A program made the position numbers and the translations under genes. Under the pieces are notes generated by a model that searched no databases, was not told where the DNA came from, and saw nothing but the letters and a program-made list of their open reading frames with translations. Of a DNA stretch of 64,000 nt, positions 35,502 through 43,731 are shown piece by piece; position 1 is the stretch's first letter; every line of letters begins with the position of its first letter. The stretch spans positions 2,190,822 to 2,254,821 of the forward strand of contig JAOSKU010000001.1 in NCBI GenBank assembly GCA_027493445.1, written 5' to 3'. The DNA is from Thermoleophilia bacterium (GTDB lineage: Bacteria; Actinomycetota; Thermoleophilia; RBG-16-64-13).

Positions 35502-36710
35502 ATGTTCGTCCAGTTCTTCTTCCTGCTCCGCGCGCACGGGGTGCCCGTGACCCTCATGGAGTGGCTCGCCTTCACCGAGGCGCTGGTCCGCGGCCTCGCC
35601 GGCTCCAGCCTGACGGGCTTCTACTACCTGGGCCGCGCCGTACTGGTCAAGTCCGAGACGCACTTCGATCAGTACGACCAGGCCTTCGCGGCGGCCTTCC
35701 GCGGCGTGGAGACCCCCGCCGCACTGGCCCAGGCGATCTGGGAGTGGCTGGCTGAACCGAGCGGGCTCCTGGGCCTCTCGGATGCAGAGCGCCGGCTGAT
35801 GGAGCAGGCCATGGAGGCCCTGGACCTCGAGGACCTGCGCGCGCTGCTCGAGGAGCGCATGCGCGAGCAGGACGCCGCTCACCACGGGGGCTCTCATTGG
35901 ATCGGCACCGGAGGGACCTCGCCCTTCGGCCACGGGGGCGCGCACCGCAGCGGCGTCCGCCTGGGCGGGGTCGCCATGGGCCGCTCGGCCCTCAAGGTGG
36001 CCGAGGAGAGGCGCTACCAAAGCTACCGCACCGACGCCACCGTGGGCGTGCGCCAGTTCGAGCTGGCCTTGCGCCGGCTGCGCCGACTTTCCAGCCGCAA
36101 CGAGTCGCCTCCCGACGAGCTCGATCTCGAGGCCACCATCGACGAGACCGGCCGGCACGGCGGCGCCCTGACCCTGGTGTGGCGGCGCAGCCGCCGCAAT
36201 CAGACGCGGGTCCTGCTGGTCATGGACGCCGGAGGCAGCATGCACGCCCACACCCGGCTCTGCAGCCGTCTCTTCACGGCCGTCAACCGTTCCACCCACT
36301 TGAAGGAGCTGCGGCTGTATTACTTCCACAACTGCGTCTACGATCACCTCTACCTGGACCCCACCTGCCACCCGCGGAGTGCCGTGCCTACGACTCAGGT
36401 CCTGCGCGAGCTACCGGCCGACACCAAGCTCATCCTGGTGGGCGACGCGTCCATGGCCCCCTCGGAGCTGCTCCAGTCCGACGGCATCATCTGGTGGAGC
36501 ATGCGCAACGAGGAGCCGGGCATCGTGTGGTTGGAGCGCCTGGCCGGTCACTTCCGGCACGCGGTGTGGCTGAACCCTGTCCCGGCGGCTTCCTGGGAAG
36601 CCACCTACGGGCGAGAGACCATCGCCCTGGTGCGGGCCGTTTTCCCCATGTTCGAGCTCACGGTCGACGGATTGACCGCCGCCGTGCGCTCCCTGCTCGT
36701 GCGCCACTGA
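35502..36710 (+). CDS. VWA domain-containing protein (CoxE-like)
   Basis: A 402-residue protein. RVLLVMDAGGSMHAHTRLCS near residue 235 holds the MIDAS motif in the form DxGxS, the divalent-cation site of VWA domains. LFTAVNRSTHLKELRLYYFH and AVPTTQVLRELPADTKLILV continue the Rossmann-like fold. The N-terminal 200 residues are helical and typical of CoxE-like/YehP-type proteins. It is a partner of the preceding MoxR ATPase. The substrate metalloenzyme is unknown. Confidence 0.88.
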   Translation: MFVQFFFLLRAHGVPVTLMEWLAFTEALVRGLAGSSLTGFYYLGRAVLVKSETHFDQYDQAFAAAFRGVETPAALAQAIWEWLAEPSGLLGLSDAERRLMEQAMEALDLEDLRALLEERMREQDAAHHGGSHWIGTGGTSPFGHGGAHRSGVRLGGVAMGRSALKVAEERRYQSYRTDATVGVRQFELALRRLRRLSSRNESPPDELDLEATIDETGRHGGALTLVWRRSRRNQTRVLLVMDAGGSMHAHTRLCSRLFTAVNRSTHLKELRLYYFHNCVYDHLYLDPTCHPRSAVPTTQVLRELPADTKLILVGDASMAPSELLQSDGIIWWSMRNEEPGIVWLERLAGHFRHAVWLNPVPAASWEATYGRETIALVRAVFPMFELTVDGLTAAVRSLLVRH

Positions 36711-36743
36711 GGCCGGGCCGGCGCCTTCGGCGCGACCCTCGGC

Positions 36744-37115
36744 TCAACCCAAGCCCAGCAGGATGCTCAAGACCATCACGCCGAGCACTGTGAACGACAG
36801 GGCCGCGAACAGCCATTGGCGCCGACTCAGGTAGACCCCCAGCAGTAGCGCCACCCGCAAAGCCGGGGTCAAGAGCAGCGCGATCAGGCCTGCACTCAGA
36901 ACGGCCCCCGGATCGCCGCCGGCGAGACCACGTGGGATCTTCGGGATCGCGACCGAGGTCTCGGGCGACGCACCTCCTTTCACGGCTTCCAATACGAGCC
37001 CCAGCACCATGAGCGAGACCGACACCACGATCCCGGCCACAAGCACCGCCGACACCGCCTGATTGAGGGAGTGCTCCTCTGTGGGCTCGTAGGTGTCGGT
37101 GCTCGGGAAGCTCAC
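36744..37115 (-). CDS. DUF1634 membrane protein
   Basis: A 123-residue protein with three hydrophobic helices. LNQAVSAVLVAGIVVSVSLM and LIALLLTPALRVALLLGVYL are recognisable DUF1634 segments. Members of this family are nearly always next to a TauE/SafE exporter, as here, where its start overlaps the exporter stop by four bases. A role as an accessory subunit is likely but unproven. Confidence 0.75.
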   Translation of the reverse strand: MSFPSTDTYEPTEEHSLNQAVSAVLVAGIVVSVSLMVLGLVLEAVKGGASPETSVAIPKIPRGLAGGDPGAVLSAGLIALLLTPALRVALLLGVYLSRRQWLFAALSFTVLGVMVLSILLGLG

Positions 37116-37954
37116 CGAATACTCAGTCCAAACGCGGCCAAAATCATCTGCACCGACAGGACCAGGACCATAACCGAGAGCATGACCACCATTACCCCTC
37201 CGCGTACGTGGGGCGCCACACGCGAGCCTACGTAAGCGCCCAGGGTGATGCCCAGGGCTACCGGGACGGCCACCATGGGGTCCACGTAGCCCCGCGAGTA
37301 GTAGATGTACGCGCTGGCCGCCGCAGTCACGCCGATCATGAAGTTGCTCGTGGCGGCGGCCGCTTTGATGGGGACGCCCATCGCCAGGGTCATGACGGGC
37401 ACCTTGATCACACCTCCGCCTATGCCCAGCAACCCGGAGAGGTGGCCGGCCACGAGCGAGGCGGCGAGACCCACCGGCAGCCTACGAACCCGGTAGGTCA
37501 CCACCCGGCCCAGGTTGGGATCGAAGTAGCGGCCGCCGTAGAGGCCGGCCGTCTGAGCAAGGTTGGGGGTCGCACCGCGACCCCGCTGCTTGTAGAGCAT
37601 ATAGATCGCCACGATCAAGGTAACCGCGCCGAAGACGCCGCTCAAGGTCGCGCGGTCCAGGGCGGCGGCGGTCAACCCGCCCGCGATGGCCCCCAGGGTG
37701 GTGGCCGTTTCCATGGTGATGCCCAAGCGGATGTTGGTGAAGTCGTGTCGAACGTATCCCGCAGCGGCAGTGGTGGAGGTGGCCACCACCCCGACGATGC
37801 TCGCCCCGATGGCCTCGTGGACGGGGACTCCCAGAAACAGGCTGAGAACCGGGATGATGATGACGCCGCCGCCCAGGCCCACCATGGAACCCAGCGTGCC
37901 GGCGGCGACGCCCACCAGTCCGAAGATCAGCGTGTGCAATGAACCTCCGTGCAA
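37112..37954 (-). CDS. TauE/SafE-family anion exporter
   Basis: A 280-residue membrane protein with two repeats of the family motif: GTLGSMVGLGGGVIIIPVLS near the N terminus and LSGLLGIGGGVIKVPVMTLA in the second half. TauE/SafE proteins export sulfite, sulfoacetate or related anions. The gene lies 2.9 kb from an operon with a TauT-like transporter and a ThDP enzyme, which is circumstantially compatible with sulfonate degradation. The pair is convergent with the VWA gene. Confidence 0.9.
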   Translation of the reverse strand: MHGGSLHTLIFGLVGVAAGTLGSMVGLGGGVIIIPVLSLFLGVPVHEAIGASIVGVVATSTTAAAGYVRHDFTNIRLGITMETATTLGAIAGGLTAAALDRATLSGVFGAVTLIVAIYMLYKQRGRGATPNLAQTAGLYGGRYFDPNLGRVVTYRVRRLPVGLAASLVAGHLSGLLGIGGGVIKVPVMTLAMGVPIKAAAATSNFMIGVTAAASAYIYYSRGYVDPMVAVPVALGITLGAYVGSRVAPHVRGGVMVVMLSVMVLVLSVQMILAAFGLSIR

Positions 37955-37967
37955 ATGCGGTCACCAG

Positions 37968-38130
37968 CAGGCTGTTGTGAAATGACGCTTCGCCGCCGGG
38001 GTGCGCTGGCCGCGCGCAAGCCAAGGACCCAGGGAGCGCTCGTAGCAGCGCTACGGGCGCGACCGAGGACAACGCATGGGGCCGCCCAGTGCTGTCCGGT
38101 GGCCGATGTTTCGTTTTTCAACAGCCTCCT
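37968..38130. repeat. Dispersed TIR-bearing repeat, copy 2 (longest)
   Basis: About 163 bases with terminal inverted repeats: the left end caggctgttgtgaaa matches the reverse complement of the right end tttttcaacagcctcc. It contains the internal near-palindrome gtagcagcgctac. Copy 1 lacks 48 bases in the middle, and copy 3 lacks the TIR ends. No transposase is encoded; it looks like a non-autonomous MITE-like element or a bacterial hairpin repeat. It lies upstream of the TauE gene. Confidence 0.75.
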
Positions 38131-38289
38131 AGGGCGCTCGGAAAGACGCAGGCCTCACTCGCGCCGCATACTCTACCAGCAAGCACCGGAGCGGAAAGCG
38201 CGGACCACGAGCAGGGGGGCGGCAGGCGTACCCGCCCCCGCCCGGGGAGACGACGGCCTGCGTCCACCATCGGCTGTGATCGGAACGGC

Positions 38290-38723
38290 TCAGGCAGCTA
38301 CGGCCTCGCCTATGGCCGGGGCGGCCCCGATCTGCTGCATCAGGCCCATCATATCCGGGTAGTCCCAGGCCTCGATGATCTTGCCGTCGACGATACGGAA
38401 GGTGCTCATCCCCCAATGCAAACCAGGTTCCCCGTGGCCGGCACGCCCATGAAATCACCGGTGTGCTTGGCGGATCCGGCCCAGCGGACCAGGGCCAGAT
38501 CGCCGTCCCTCAGGATCACCGACTCGTCGCTTTTCCACTCGGAGAACGCGTCCATGAACATGTGGATCATCTGCCGGCGCCCTTCCCGGTCGCTGCCGAA
38601 GGGACCCGGCGTGCGGGAGACGAAGTTGGGGGCGAAGTACTCGTCGACCTTGTCGATATTGCCCCTGTCCCAGATCTCGGTCATGAAGTCGTCGATGTAG
38701 GCTTTGGTTTCTTCGGGTGTCAT
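38290..38723 (-). CDS. SnoaL-like polyketide-cyclase family protein, frameshifted
   Basis: The first frame (38406-38723) gives NIDKVDEYFAPNFVSRTPGP and ALVRWAGSAKHTGDFMGVPA, a SnoaL/NTF2-like fold with a hydrophobic cavity. At five C's (38410-38414) the frame breaks; the neighbouring frame continues GMSTFRIVDGKIIEAWDYPD and MMGLMQQIGA to a stop at 38290. Adding one base gives a normal protein of about 144 residues. Members act as cyclases, isomerases or binding proteins; the ligand is unknown. An insertion sequence lies 60 bases upstream of its start. Confidence 0.8.
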
Positions 38724-38782
38724 CGGATTTGCCTCCTCACCACCCTCACGGGTGGATGCTCGCGCTGCTGTCGTCGCACTAA

Positions 38783-40062
38783 GGCACCGTCAAGCAACAA
38801 CTAAGCGGTCATGCGGACGGATCACGTAGTTCCATTCGGGGTGGAACTCATCCCGGGTGAGGTTGACCGCCGCCAGCTGTGCGTCTGAGACCTTGATGCC
38901 GCGCTGGTAGGAGCGCTCGTCGAGGCGGGCATAGACCTCAAGCCCGGCGCTCGAGGTGGTGGCGCCGATCAGCGACACGATCGCCTGGCGCGAGACGAGC
39001 GGCTGCCCGCGCCAATTGCGGGTGATGAAGCTGAACAGGCGGTGTTCGATCTTGTTCCACTTCGAGGTGCCGGGCGGGAAGTGGCAGACTCTAATGGCGA
39101 GATTGGTCTCGTCGGCGAGCCGCTGGAGTTCGGTCTTCCACAGGCGCAGACGATTGCCGTTGGAGCCACCGCAGTCGGCGGTGATCGTCAAGGTCGTGGC
39201 GGTAGGGTAGCGCTGCCCGCCGAGGTGCTCCCACCAGCTGCGGATCGCCTCGACCGCAAACTCAGCGGTATCGGCGTCGATGCCGACGCTCACCCAGCCC
39301 GCGTTGCCGCCGATGTCGAAGACCCCGTAGGGGTTCACCTTGCCGAGCCCCTCGTCTTTGAAGTCGTGTACGCGGACCGGCACCGGAGAGCCCATCGGGC
39401 GCCACTCGCGTCCGGCGTTCTTGAAGTCTCCGACGAGCTCCTTCTTCTTGGTGTCGACGGAGATCACGGGCTCGCCGGCCTCAAGCGCCGCCGAGACCCT
39501 GGTGTTGATATGGTGGAACTGCGCGTCGCGGTCGGGGTGCGAGGCGCCCTCCTTGGTCTTGCGGTTCCCCTGCAGGCTGTACCCCAGTCGGCGCAACTGC
39601 TTGGCGACCGTCTCGTGGCTGACCCGATGGCCGCGCTCGCGAAGCGCGCCGGCGAGTGTGCGCACGCTCTTGGCCGTCCAGCGTAGCGGCGACTCGGGGT
39701 CGCCGCGGGCATCGTCGTCGACGAGGGCCTTGAGGTCGGCGAGCAGCGTCGGATCGGTCTCGGCGAGGGGCTTGCGGCCGCCTCCCGCGCGGCGCACCCG
39801 GCTGGCGGAGAAGCGCACGGGAGAGTCCAGGTCGGCGAGGCCGCGCCTGATGGTACCCACCGAGATCCCCGTGGCCCGGGCTACGGCGGCGGTCCCGCCA
39901 TACCCGCACGCGCGGGCCTCCGCCGCCGCCCAGAGGCGCCGGCGTCGCTCATCGAGTTCCCCCGCCAGCGCCCGATAACGTTCTCCGATGGCATGTTCGT
40001 CGATCACAGGACACTACTTCGCCACCCTCAGCCGATATCCTACTTGTTTGTTGACGGTTCCT
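38783..40062 (-). mobile_element. Complete ISAzo13-type insertion sequence
   Basis: A 1,280-base element bounded by imperfect 19-base inverted repeats, aggcaccgtcaagcaacaa on the left and its counterpart aggaaccgtcaacaaacaa on the right (16 of 19 match when overlapped with the flank). The direct repeat TAA flanks it at 38780-38782 and 40063-40065. It carries one intact transposase. The right edge is next to a small hairpin. This is a recent insertion, to judge from the intact gene and ends. Confidence 0.85.
38790..40007 (-). CDS. ISAzo13-family transposase
   Basis: A 405-residue transposase with an N-terminal HTH (YGGTAAVARATGISVGTIRR) and a DDE core: EPVISVDTKKKELVGDFKNA, TLTITADCGGSNGNRLRLWK and FPPGTSKWNKIEHRLFSFIT. 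These are the hallmarks of the ISAzo13 family. The protein is full length and starts in from the inverted repeat by 55 bases. No accessory genes are present. Confidence 0.92.
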   Translation of the reverse strand: MIDEHAIGERYRALAGELDERRRRLWAAAEARACGYGGTAAVARATGISVGTIRRGLADLDSPVRFSASRVRRAGGGRKPLAETDPTLLADLKALVDDDARGDPESPLRWTAKSVRTLAGALRERGHRVSHETVAKQLRRLGYSLQGNRKTKEGASHPDRDAQFHHINTRVSAALEAGEPVISVDTKKKELVGDFKNAGREWRPMGSPVPVRVHDFKDEGLGKVNPYGVFDIGGNAGWVSVGIDADTAEFAVEAIRSWWEHLGGQRYPTATTLTITADCGGSNGNRLRLWKTELQRLADETNLAIRVCHFPPGTSKWNKIEHRLFSFITRNWRGQPLVSRQAIVSLIGATTSSAGLEVYARLDERSYQRGIKVSDAQLAAVNLTRDEFHPEWNYVIRPHDRLVVA

Positions 40063-40066
40063 AATC

Positions 40067-40096
40067 CCGGCGGGCAAGACGACGATCGCCTGCCGG
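40067..40096. terminator. Hairpin after the Flx operon, next to the IS insertion
   Basis: CCCGGCGGG and CCTGCCGGG pair with one G.U to form a 9- or 10-bp stem 150 bases downstream of flxA. It lies four bases from the right end of the insertion sequence. It may end the hdr-flx transcript. No T-tract follows. Confidence 0.35.
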
Positions 40097-40248
40097 GCTC
40101 GTGTGACACAGATACATATCCCCCGGTCCCAGACCGACTAAGCCGCTCGCCTCAGGACGAAGCCTTGCGCGCGGGGACGCGCCGAGGATGGCACGATACG
40201 GCGTCCGGGGATGCCCTTTGAGACAGCTGTCGGGTGCGGAGGCTCGCT

Positions 40249-41170
40249 CTACAGCTCGTCGGGCAGCTCCCGGAGCTCGGCCATGCTGAAGACCGGCCCA
40301 TCCACGCAGACGTACCGGGGCCCGATGTTGCAGCGGCCGCAGATGCCGATGCCGCACTTCATCCTCTTCTCGAGCGTGGTGTAGATCTGATCGTCGGCGA
40401 ACTGCAGCTTCTGCAGGCTCTGCAGTACAAACTTGATCATGATGGGCGGACCGCAGGTGATGGCGTAAGTGTTGGCCGGTTTGGGATCGATCTCCTCGAG
40501 CACCGCCGGTACGAAACCCACTCGCTTGGTCCAGCCGGGGAACTCCCGGTCGACGGTGATCACGGCGTTGATGTCGTCCCGGGCTTCCCACTCCTCGATG
40601 TTGTACTTGTAGGTGAGATCCTCAGGGGAGCGGGCGCCGTAAAGGATGGTGATGTCGTCGTAGTCCGCCCGGTGCTCCAGCGTATGGTTGATGGTGGCGC
40701 GCAGGGCGGCCGAGCCGATCCCCCATGATGTAGAGGATCTTGCTGCCCTTCCAGGCCTCCATCGGGAAGCCGCAGCCCATGGGGGCGCGCACGCCCACTT
40801 TGTCGCCAACGTTCAGCTCGTGCAGAGCGGTGGTGACCTCGCCCGCCTTCATCACCGAGAACTGGATGTACTCCTTCTCCGAGGTGCTGGAGTTGATGGC
40901 GAAGGTCGATTCACCGGCACCGAAGACGCCCAGCTGCCCCACCTGACCGGGCTCGAACGAGAAGTTGCGCATGATCTCCTCATCGTCGAAGCGCACCCGA
41001 AAGGACTTGATGTTGGAGGTCTCCTGGATGATGTCCACTATGGTTGCGATCTCGGGGAGATAGGGGTTGCCGGCCAGTTTGCCCGCACGCGCGATGCCAG
41101 CGCCTCGCTGTACGTCGGCGAAGGTCAGGCGTTGCATGCCGCCGATGGCGGTCGGTTCGTTGGCGGCCAT
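40249..41170 (-). CDS. flxA: FlxA/AsrB-like FAD/NAD(P)- and [2Fe-2S]-binding subunit, frameshifted
   Basis: The first frame (from 41170) gives the FAD domain: FSFEPGQVGQLGVFGAGEST and KAGEVTTALHELNVGDKVGV. It breaks at five C's (40720-40724). The next frame continues IGSAALRATINHTLEHRADY, DPKPANTYAITCGPPIMIKF and the [2Fe-2S] motif CGIGICGRCNIGPRYVCVDG. Adding one base restores a protein of about 306 residues. The family (AsrB, sulfhydrogenase gamma, FlxA) transfers electrons between NAD(P)H and Fe-S subunits. As the NAD-binding member of this operon it is the likely NADH-oxidising subunit. Last gene of the hdr-flx cluster. Confidence 0.85.
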
Positions 41171-42283
41171 CTACGCCTCCTCTCCGGCCGGCGCGGCCGC
41201 GGATCGAGGGCTGCCCATGAAGCGCAGCACCTCGCGGATGTCGATGCGGGTAGGGCAGTGGGTAATGCAGCGCCCGCAACCCGAACAGAGAAGGCTGTCG
41301 TACTTCTCGGGGTAGTACCAGAACTTGTGGCTGAAGCGGTTGCGGAAGCGGTTCGACTTTTGCTCGCGCGGGTTGTGGCCCGAGGTTTCCAGCGTGTAGA
41401 GCGGATTGAAGCAGTTGTCCCAGGTGCGCATCCGCTCGCCCTTGCCCTCGACGATCTCGTCGGTGATGTTGAAGCAGTAGCAGTTTGGGCAGACGTAGGT
41501 GCAGGTGCCGCAGGAGATGCAGCGCATGCACAGATCGTGCCAGCCCGGGTCCTCGATGTTAGCCCGCAGGTTCTCGCGCACCCCCTCGATCTCGAAGGGA
41601 ACGTCGACCCGGGCTACCGCCTGCTCCTTGACGGTCTCCGCGTAGAGGGTCTGGGCTTGGCCGGCCTCGCTGAAGCCGACGAAGGCCAGCAGCTCCTCGC
41701 CCTTCTCGGTGAAGGCCTCGGCCGTGAGGCCGCCCTCCACCTGGGTCATGAGTACATCGGCGCCCTCGGTGCCGGCCGGATTGCCGCCCACGGCCGTGCA
41801 GAAGCAGGTGGAGCGGGGATCACGGCAGGTGACGGCCACCAGGGTGGTCGCCTCCCGCTTGGCGTTGTAGTAGGGGTCGAAGTAGAACCCCCCGTAACCG
41901 CCGAAGACGTTGTCCATCTGCACGAAGCCCCGCGCGTCGCAGGGGCGCAGGCCGAAGATGACCTGGGCGGGCGCGTCGTTCTGGGGCTCCACTTTCAGGA
42001 CCGCGTGGGCTCTGTCGGTCGCCGCGGTCACCTCGGCGCCGGCCGCGGCCACCCCTTCCATCTGGTAGCCGAAGCGCAGGTAGGTCTCCGACTGGCGGAA
42101 GACGTAGTCCTTGGGCGCCTGCTTGGCCAGGAGCACATCGAGCTCCACCGCCATGCCCGGCTCCCAGGGCCGGAACAGGACCACCCCGTCGGCACCCTTC
42201 ACCGGCGCCACCACCCGCCCCTGTCCGGCGAGGTGCCCGAGGAAGGCTTCAAGCTGGTCTTGGGCCAGGAATCGCATCGCCAT
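41171..42283 (-). CDS. flxB: FlxB/AsrA-like 4Fe-4S subunit
   Basis: A 370-residue protein. The N-terminal 200 residues resemble AsrA/sulfhydrogenase beta (VIFGLRPCDARGFVQMDNVF, VAVTCRDPRSTCFCTAVGGN). Two ferredoxin motifs follow: CMRCISCGTCTYVCPNCYCF and CSGCGRCITHCPTRIDIREV. It connects FlxA with the rest of the complex. It starts nine bases after the flxC stop and directly precedes flxA. Confidence 0.85.
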   Translation of the reverse strand: MAMRFLAQDQLEAFLGHLAGQGRVVAPVKGADGVVLFRPWEPGMAVELDVLLAKQAPKDYVFRQSETYLRFGYQMEGVAAAGAEVTAATDRAHAVLKVEPQNDAPAQVIFGLRPCDARGFVQMDNVFGGYGGFYFDPYYNAKREATTLVAVTCRDPRSTCFCTAVGGNPAGTEGADVLMTQVEGGLTAEAFTEKGEELLAFVGFSEAGQAQTLYAETVKEQAVARVDVPFEIEGVRENLRANIEDPGWHDLCMRCISCGTCTYVCPNCYCFNITDEIVEGKGERMRTWDNCFNPLYTLETSGHNPREQKSNRFRNRFSHKFWYYPEKYDSLLCSGCGRCITHCPTRIDIREVLRFMGSPRSAAAPAGEEA

Positions 42284-42292
42284 CCTCCTTTC

Positions 42293-43260
42293 CTAGTGCT
42301 CGCCGAGGGGGTCGTTGACGTCGAAGGTCTGGAACACCGGTTTGCCCTCCAGGCTGAGGCCCGCCTCGAACCCCAGCATCTCATGGAGCTCCTTGTTCAT
42401 CTTCCGGTGCAGCAAGTACAGCGGGATCTCCACCGGGCAGGCCCGGTCGCAGGCCCCGCAGCTGGGGCAACGCCCGGCTACGTGGAGCATGTGGATCATC
42501 TGGAACATGAGGTTCTCTTTGGCCCCCACACGCTGGCTCACCAGAGCCGGCTTCCGCGAGCGGCAGACACACTGGTCCCAGCACCAACAAACCGGGCACA
42601 CGTTGATGCAGGCGAAGCAGCGGATGCACGTCTCGAAGACCTCGGCCAGCTTGGCGTCCTTCTCTTCCGGCGAGAGGGCTTCGAACTCCTCGAGGCCGGC
42701 CCACATGGGCGTCTGGTCCACAGGTTCGGCGACCGGGTCGGCCGCCAGGTCGTCGGCGTAGGCGGGGTTGGGGTAGCGGCAGCTCTTGCAGTGGTCGAAG
42801 AGCAGGTCATCCTTGGCGAATTCCTGGCTCTCACCCGTGCGGGTGGTGGCTGTGACTTTCCCATCGGCGAATGAGATGTCCACTACTTCGTCGTTGAAAG
42901 CCTTCTCGATGCGGCGCCGGCTGACCACTCCGTCACAGGGAACGCCGATGACATAGATCTTCTCCTTATCGATCAGGTTCTCCTGGAGGAGGGCCACGAG
43001 GGTGCGACTGTCGCAGCCTTTCACGCACACCCCGATCCTGGAGCCGGGCGGGTCGGGCATCTTGCGCTTGAGGAAGGTGGTCAGGTTGTGGTGGGTCAAG
43101 GGTTCCACACCAGCTGATCGACGTCGGCCGCGTCACGTACAAAAGCCGGTATGACCTCCGAGCTATTGTAGGCGAACTTCCAGCCAATGACGTAGTCCAC
43201 GCGCCCCTGGCCGAGAGCAGCCGCGGCCAGCTCCCGGATCATGGCTTGGCGGTCGCTCAC
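42293..43260 (-). CDS. flxC: FlxC/FrhB-like Fe-S subunit, frameshifted
   Basis: The track ORF starts at 43108, but the N terminus lies in another frame: GTG 43260 overlaps the flxD stop (GTGA) and gives MIRELAAAALGQGRVDYVIG and AFVRDAADVDQLVWNP. One base missing at GGG (43100-43102) joins this to LTHHNLTTFLKRKMPDPPGS and GVCVKGCDSRTLVALLQENL, typical of coenzyme-F420-hydrogenase-beta-like proteins. The C-terminal part has two clusters, CIRCFACINVCPVCWCWDQC and CPSCGACDRACPVEIPLYLL. About 322 residues when corrected. It links MvhD/FlxD to the other Flx subunits. Confidence 0.82.
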
Positions 43261-43724
43261 AGGGCCCTCCCTTGCCGGGGCCCCAAAGCCTTGACCTTGG
43301 TGACGAAATCGGTGACCACCGACTGCCAGCGGGCCCCTTCCGAGGCCGACACCCAGGTGTAGTGGAAGCGGTCGGCCTCCACCCCCAGGTGGGGCAGCAT
43401 GCGGTCGAGCAGCTCGAACTTGCGCCGGGCGTAGTAGTTGCCCTCGCTGTAGTGGCAGTCGCCCGGATGGCAGCCGCTGATGAGCACGCCGTCGGCCCCC
43501 TTCTCGAAGGCCTTGATGGCCAGCAAGGGGTCGATGCGCCCCGTGCAGGGCACCCGCACCAACCGCATGTTCACGGGCTGCTTGAGACGGGCCGTACCTG
43601 CGCCGTCGGCGCCGGCGTAGCTGCACCAGTTGCAGACGATGCCGATCACCTTGACCTCTCGGGTCCCTCCCGTGGAGGCGGCGCCCGGAGCTTCTGCCGT
43701 TGCTGTTGCTTGAGCCATCGTCAC
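43257..43724 (-). CDS. flxD: MvhD/FlxD-type [2Fe-2S] protein
   Basis: A 155-residue protein of the MvhD (methyl-viologen-reducing hydrogenase delta) family. IGIVCNWCSYAGADGAGTAR and VLISGCHPGDCHYSEGNYYA carry the conserved cysteines. In known complexes this subunit docks HdrA and delivers electrons to it. It follows hdrA by seven bases and precedes flxC by a GTGA overlap. The first 20 residues are Ala/Thr-rich. Confidence 0.92.
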   Translation of the reverse strand: MTMAQATATAEAPGAASTGGTREVKVIGIVCNWCSYAGADGAGTARLKQPVNMRLVRVPCTGRIDPLLAIKAFEKGADGVLISGCHPGDCHYSEGNYYARRKFELLDRMLPHLGVEADRFHYTWVSASEGARWQSVVTDFVTKVKALGPRQGRAL

Positions 43725-43731
43725 CGCCTTT

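Noticed and set aside
36744-37954. Assigning TauE/SafE and DUF1634 to the ThDP/ABC operon
   Set aside because: They are separated from it by the plus-strand MoxR/VWA genes and are transcribed as an independent minus-strand pair; only a functional link is possible.
43096-43150. Selenocysteine or stop read-through at the TGA in flxC
   Set aside because: The downstream coding sequence is in a different frame, so decoding TGA as Sec would not restore the protein; a missing base does.
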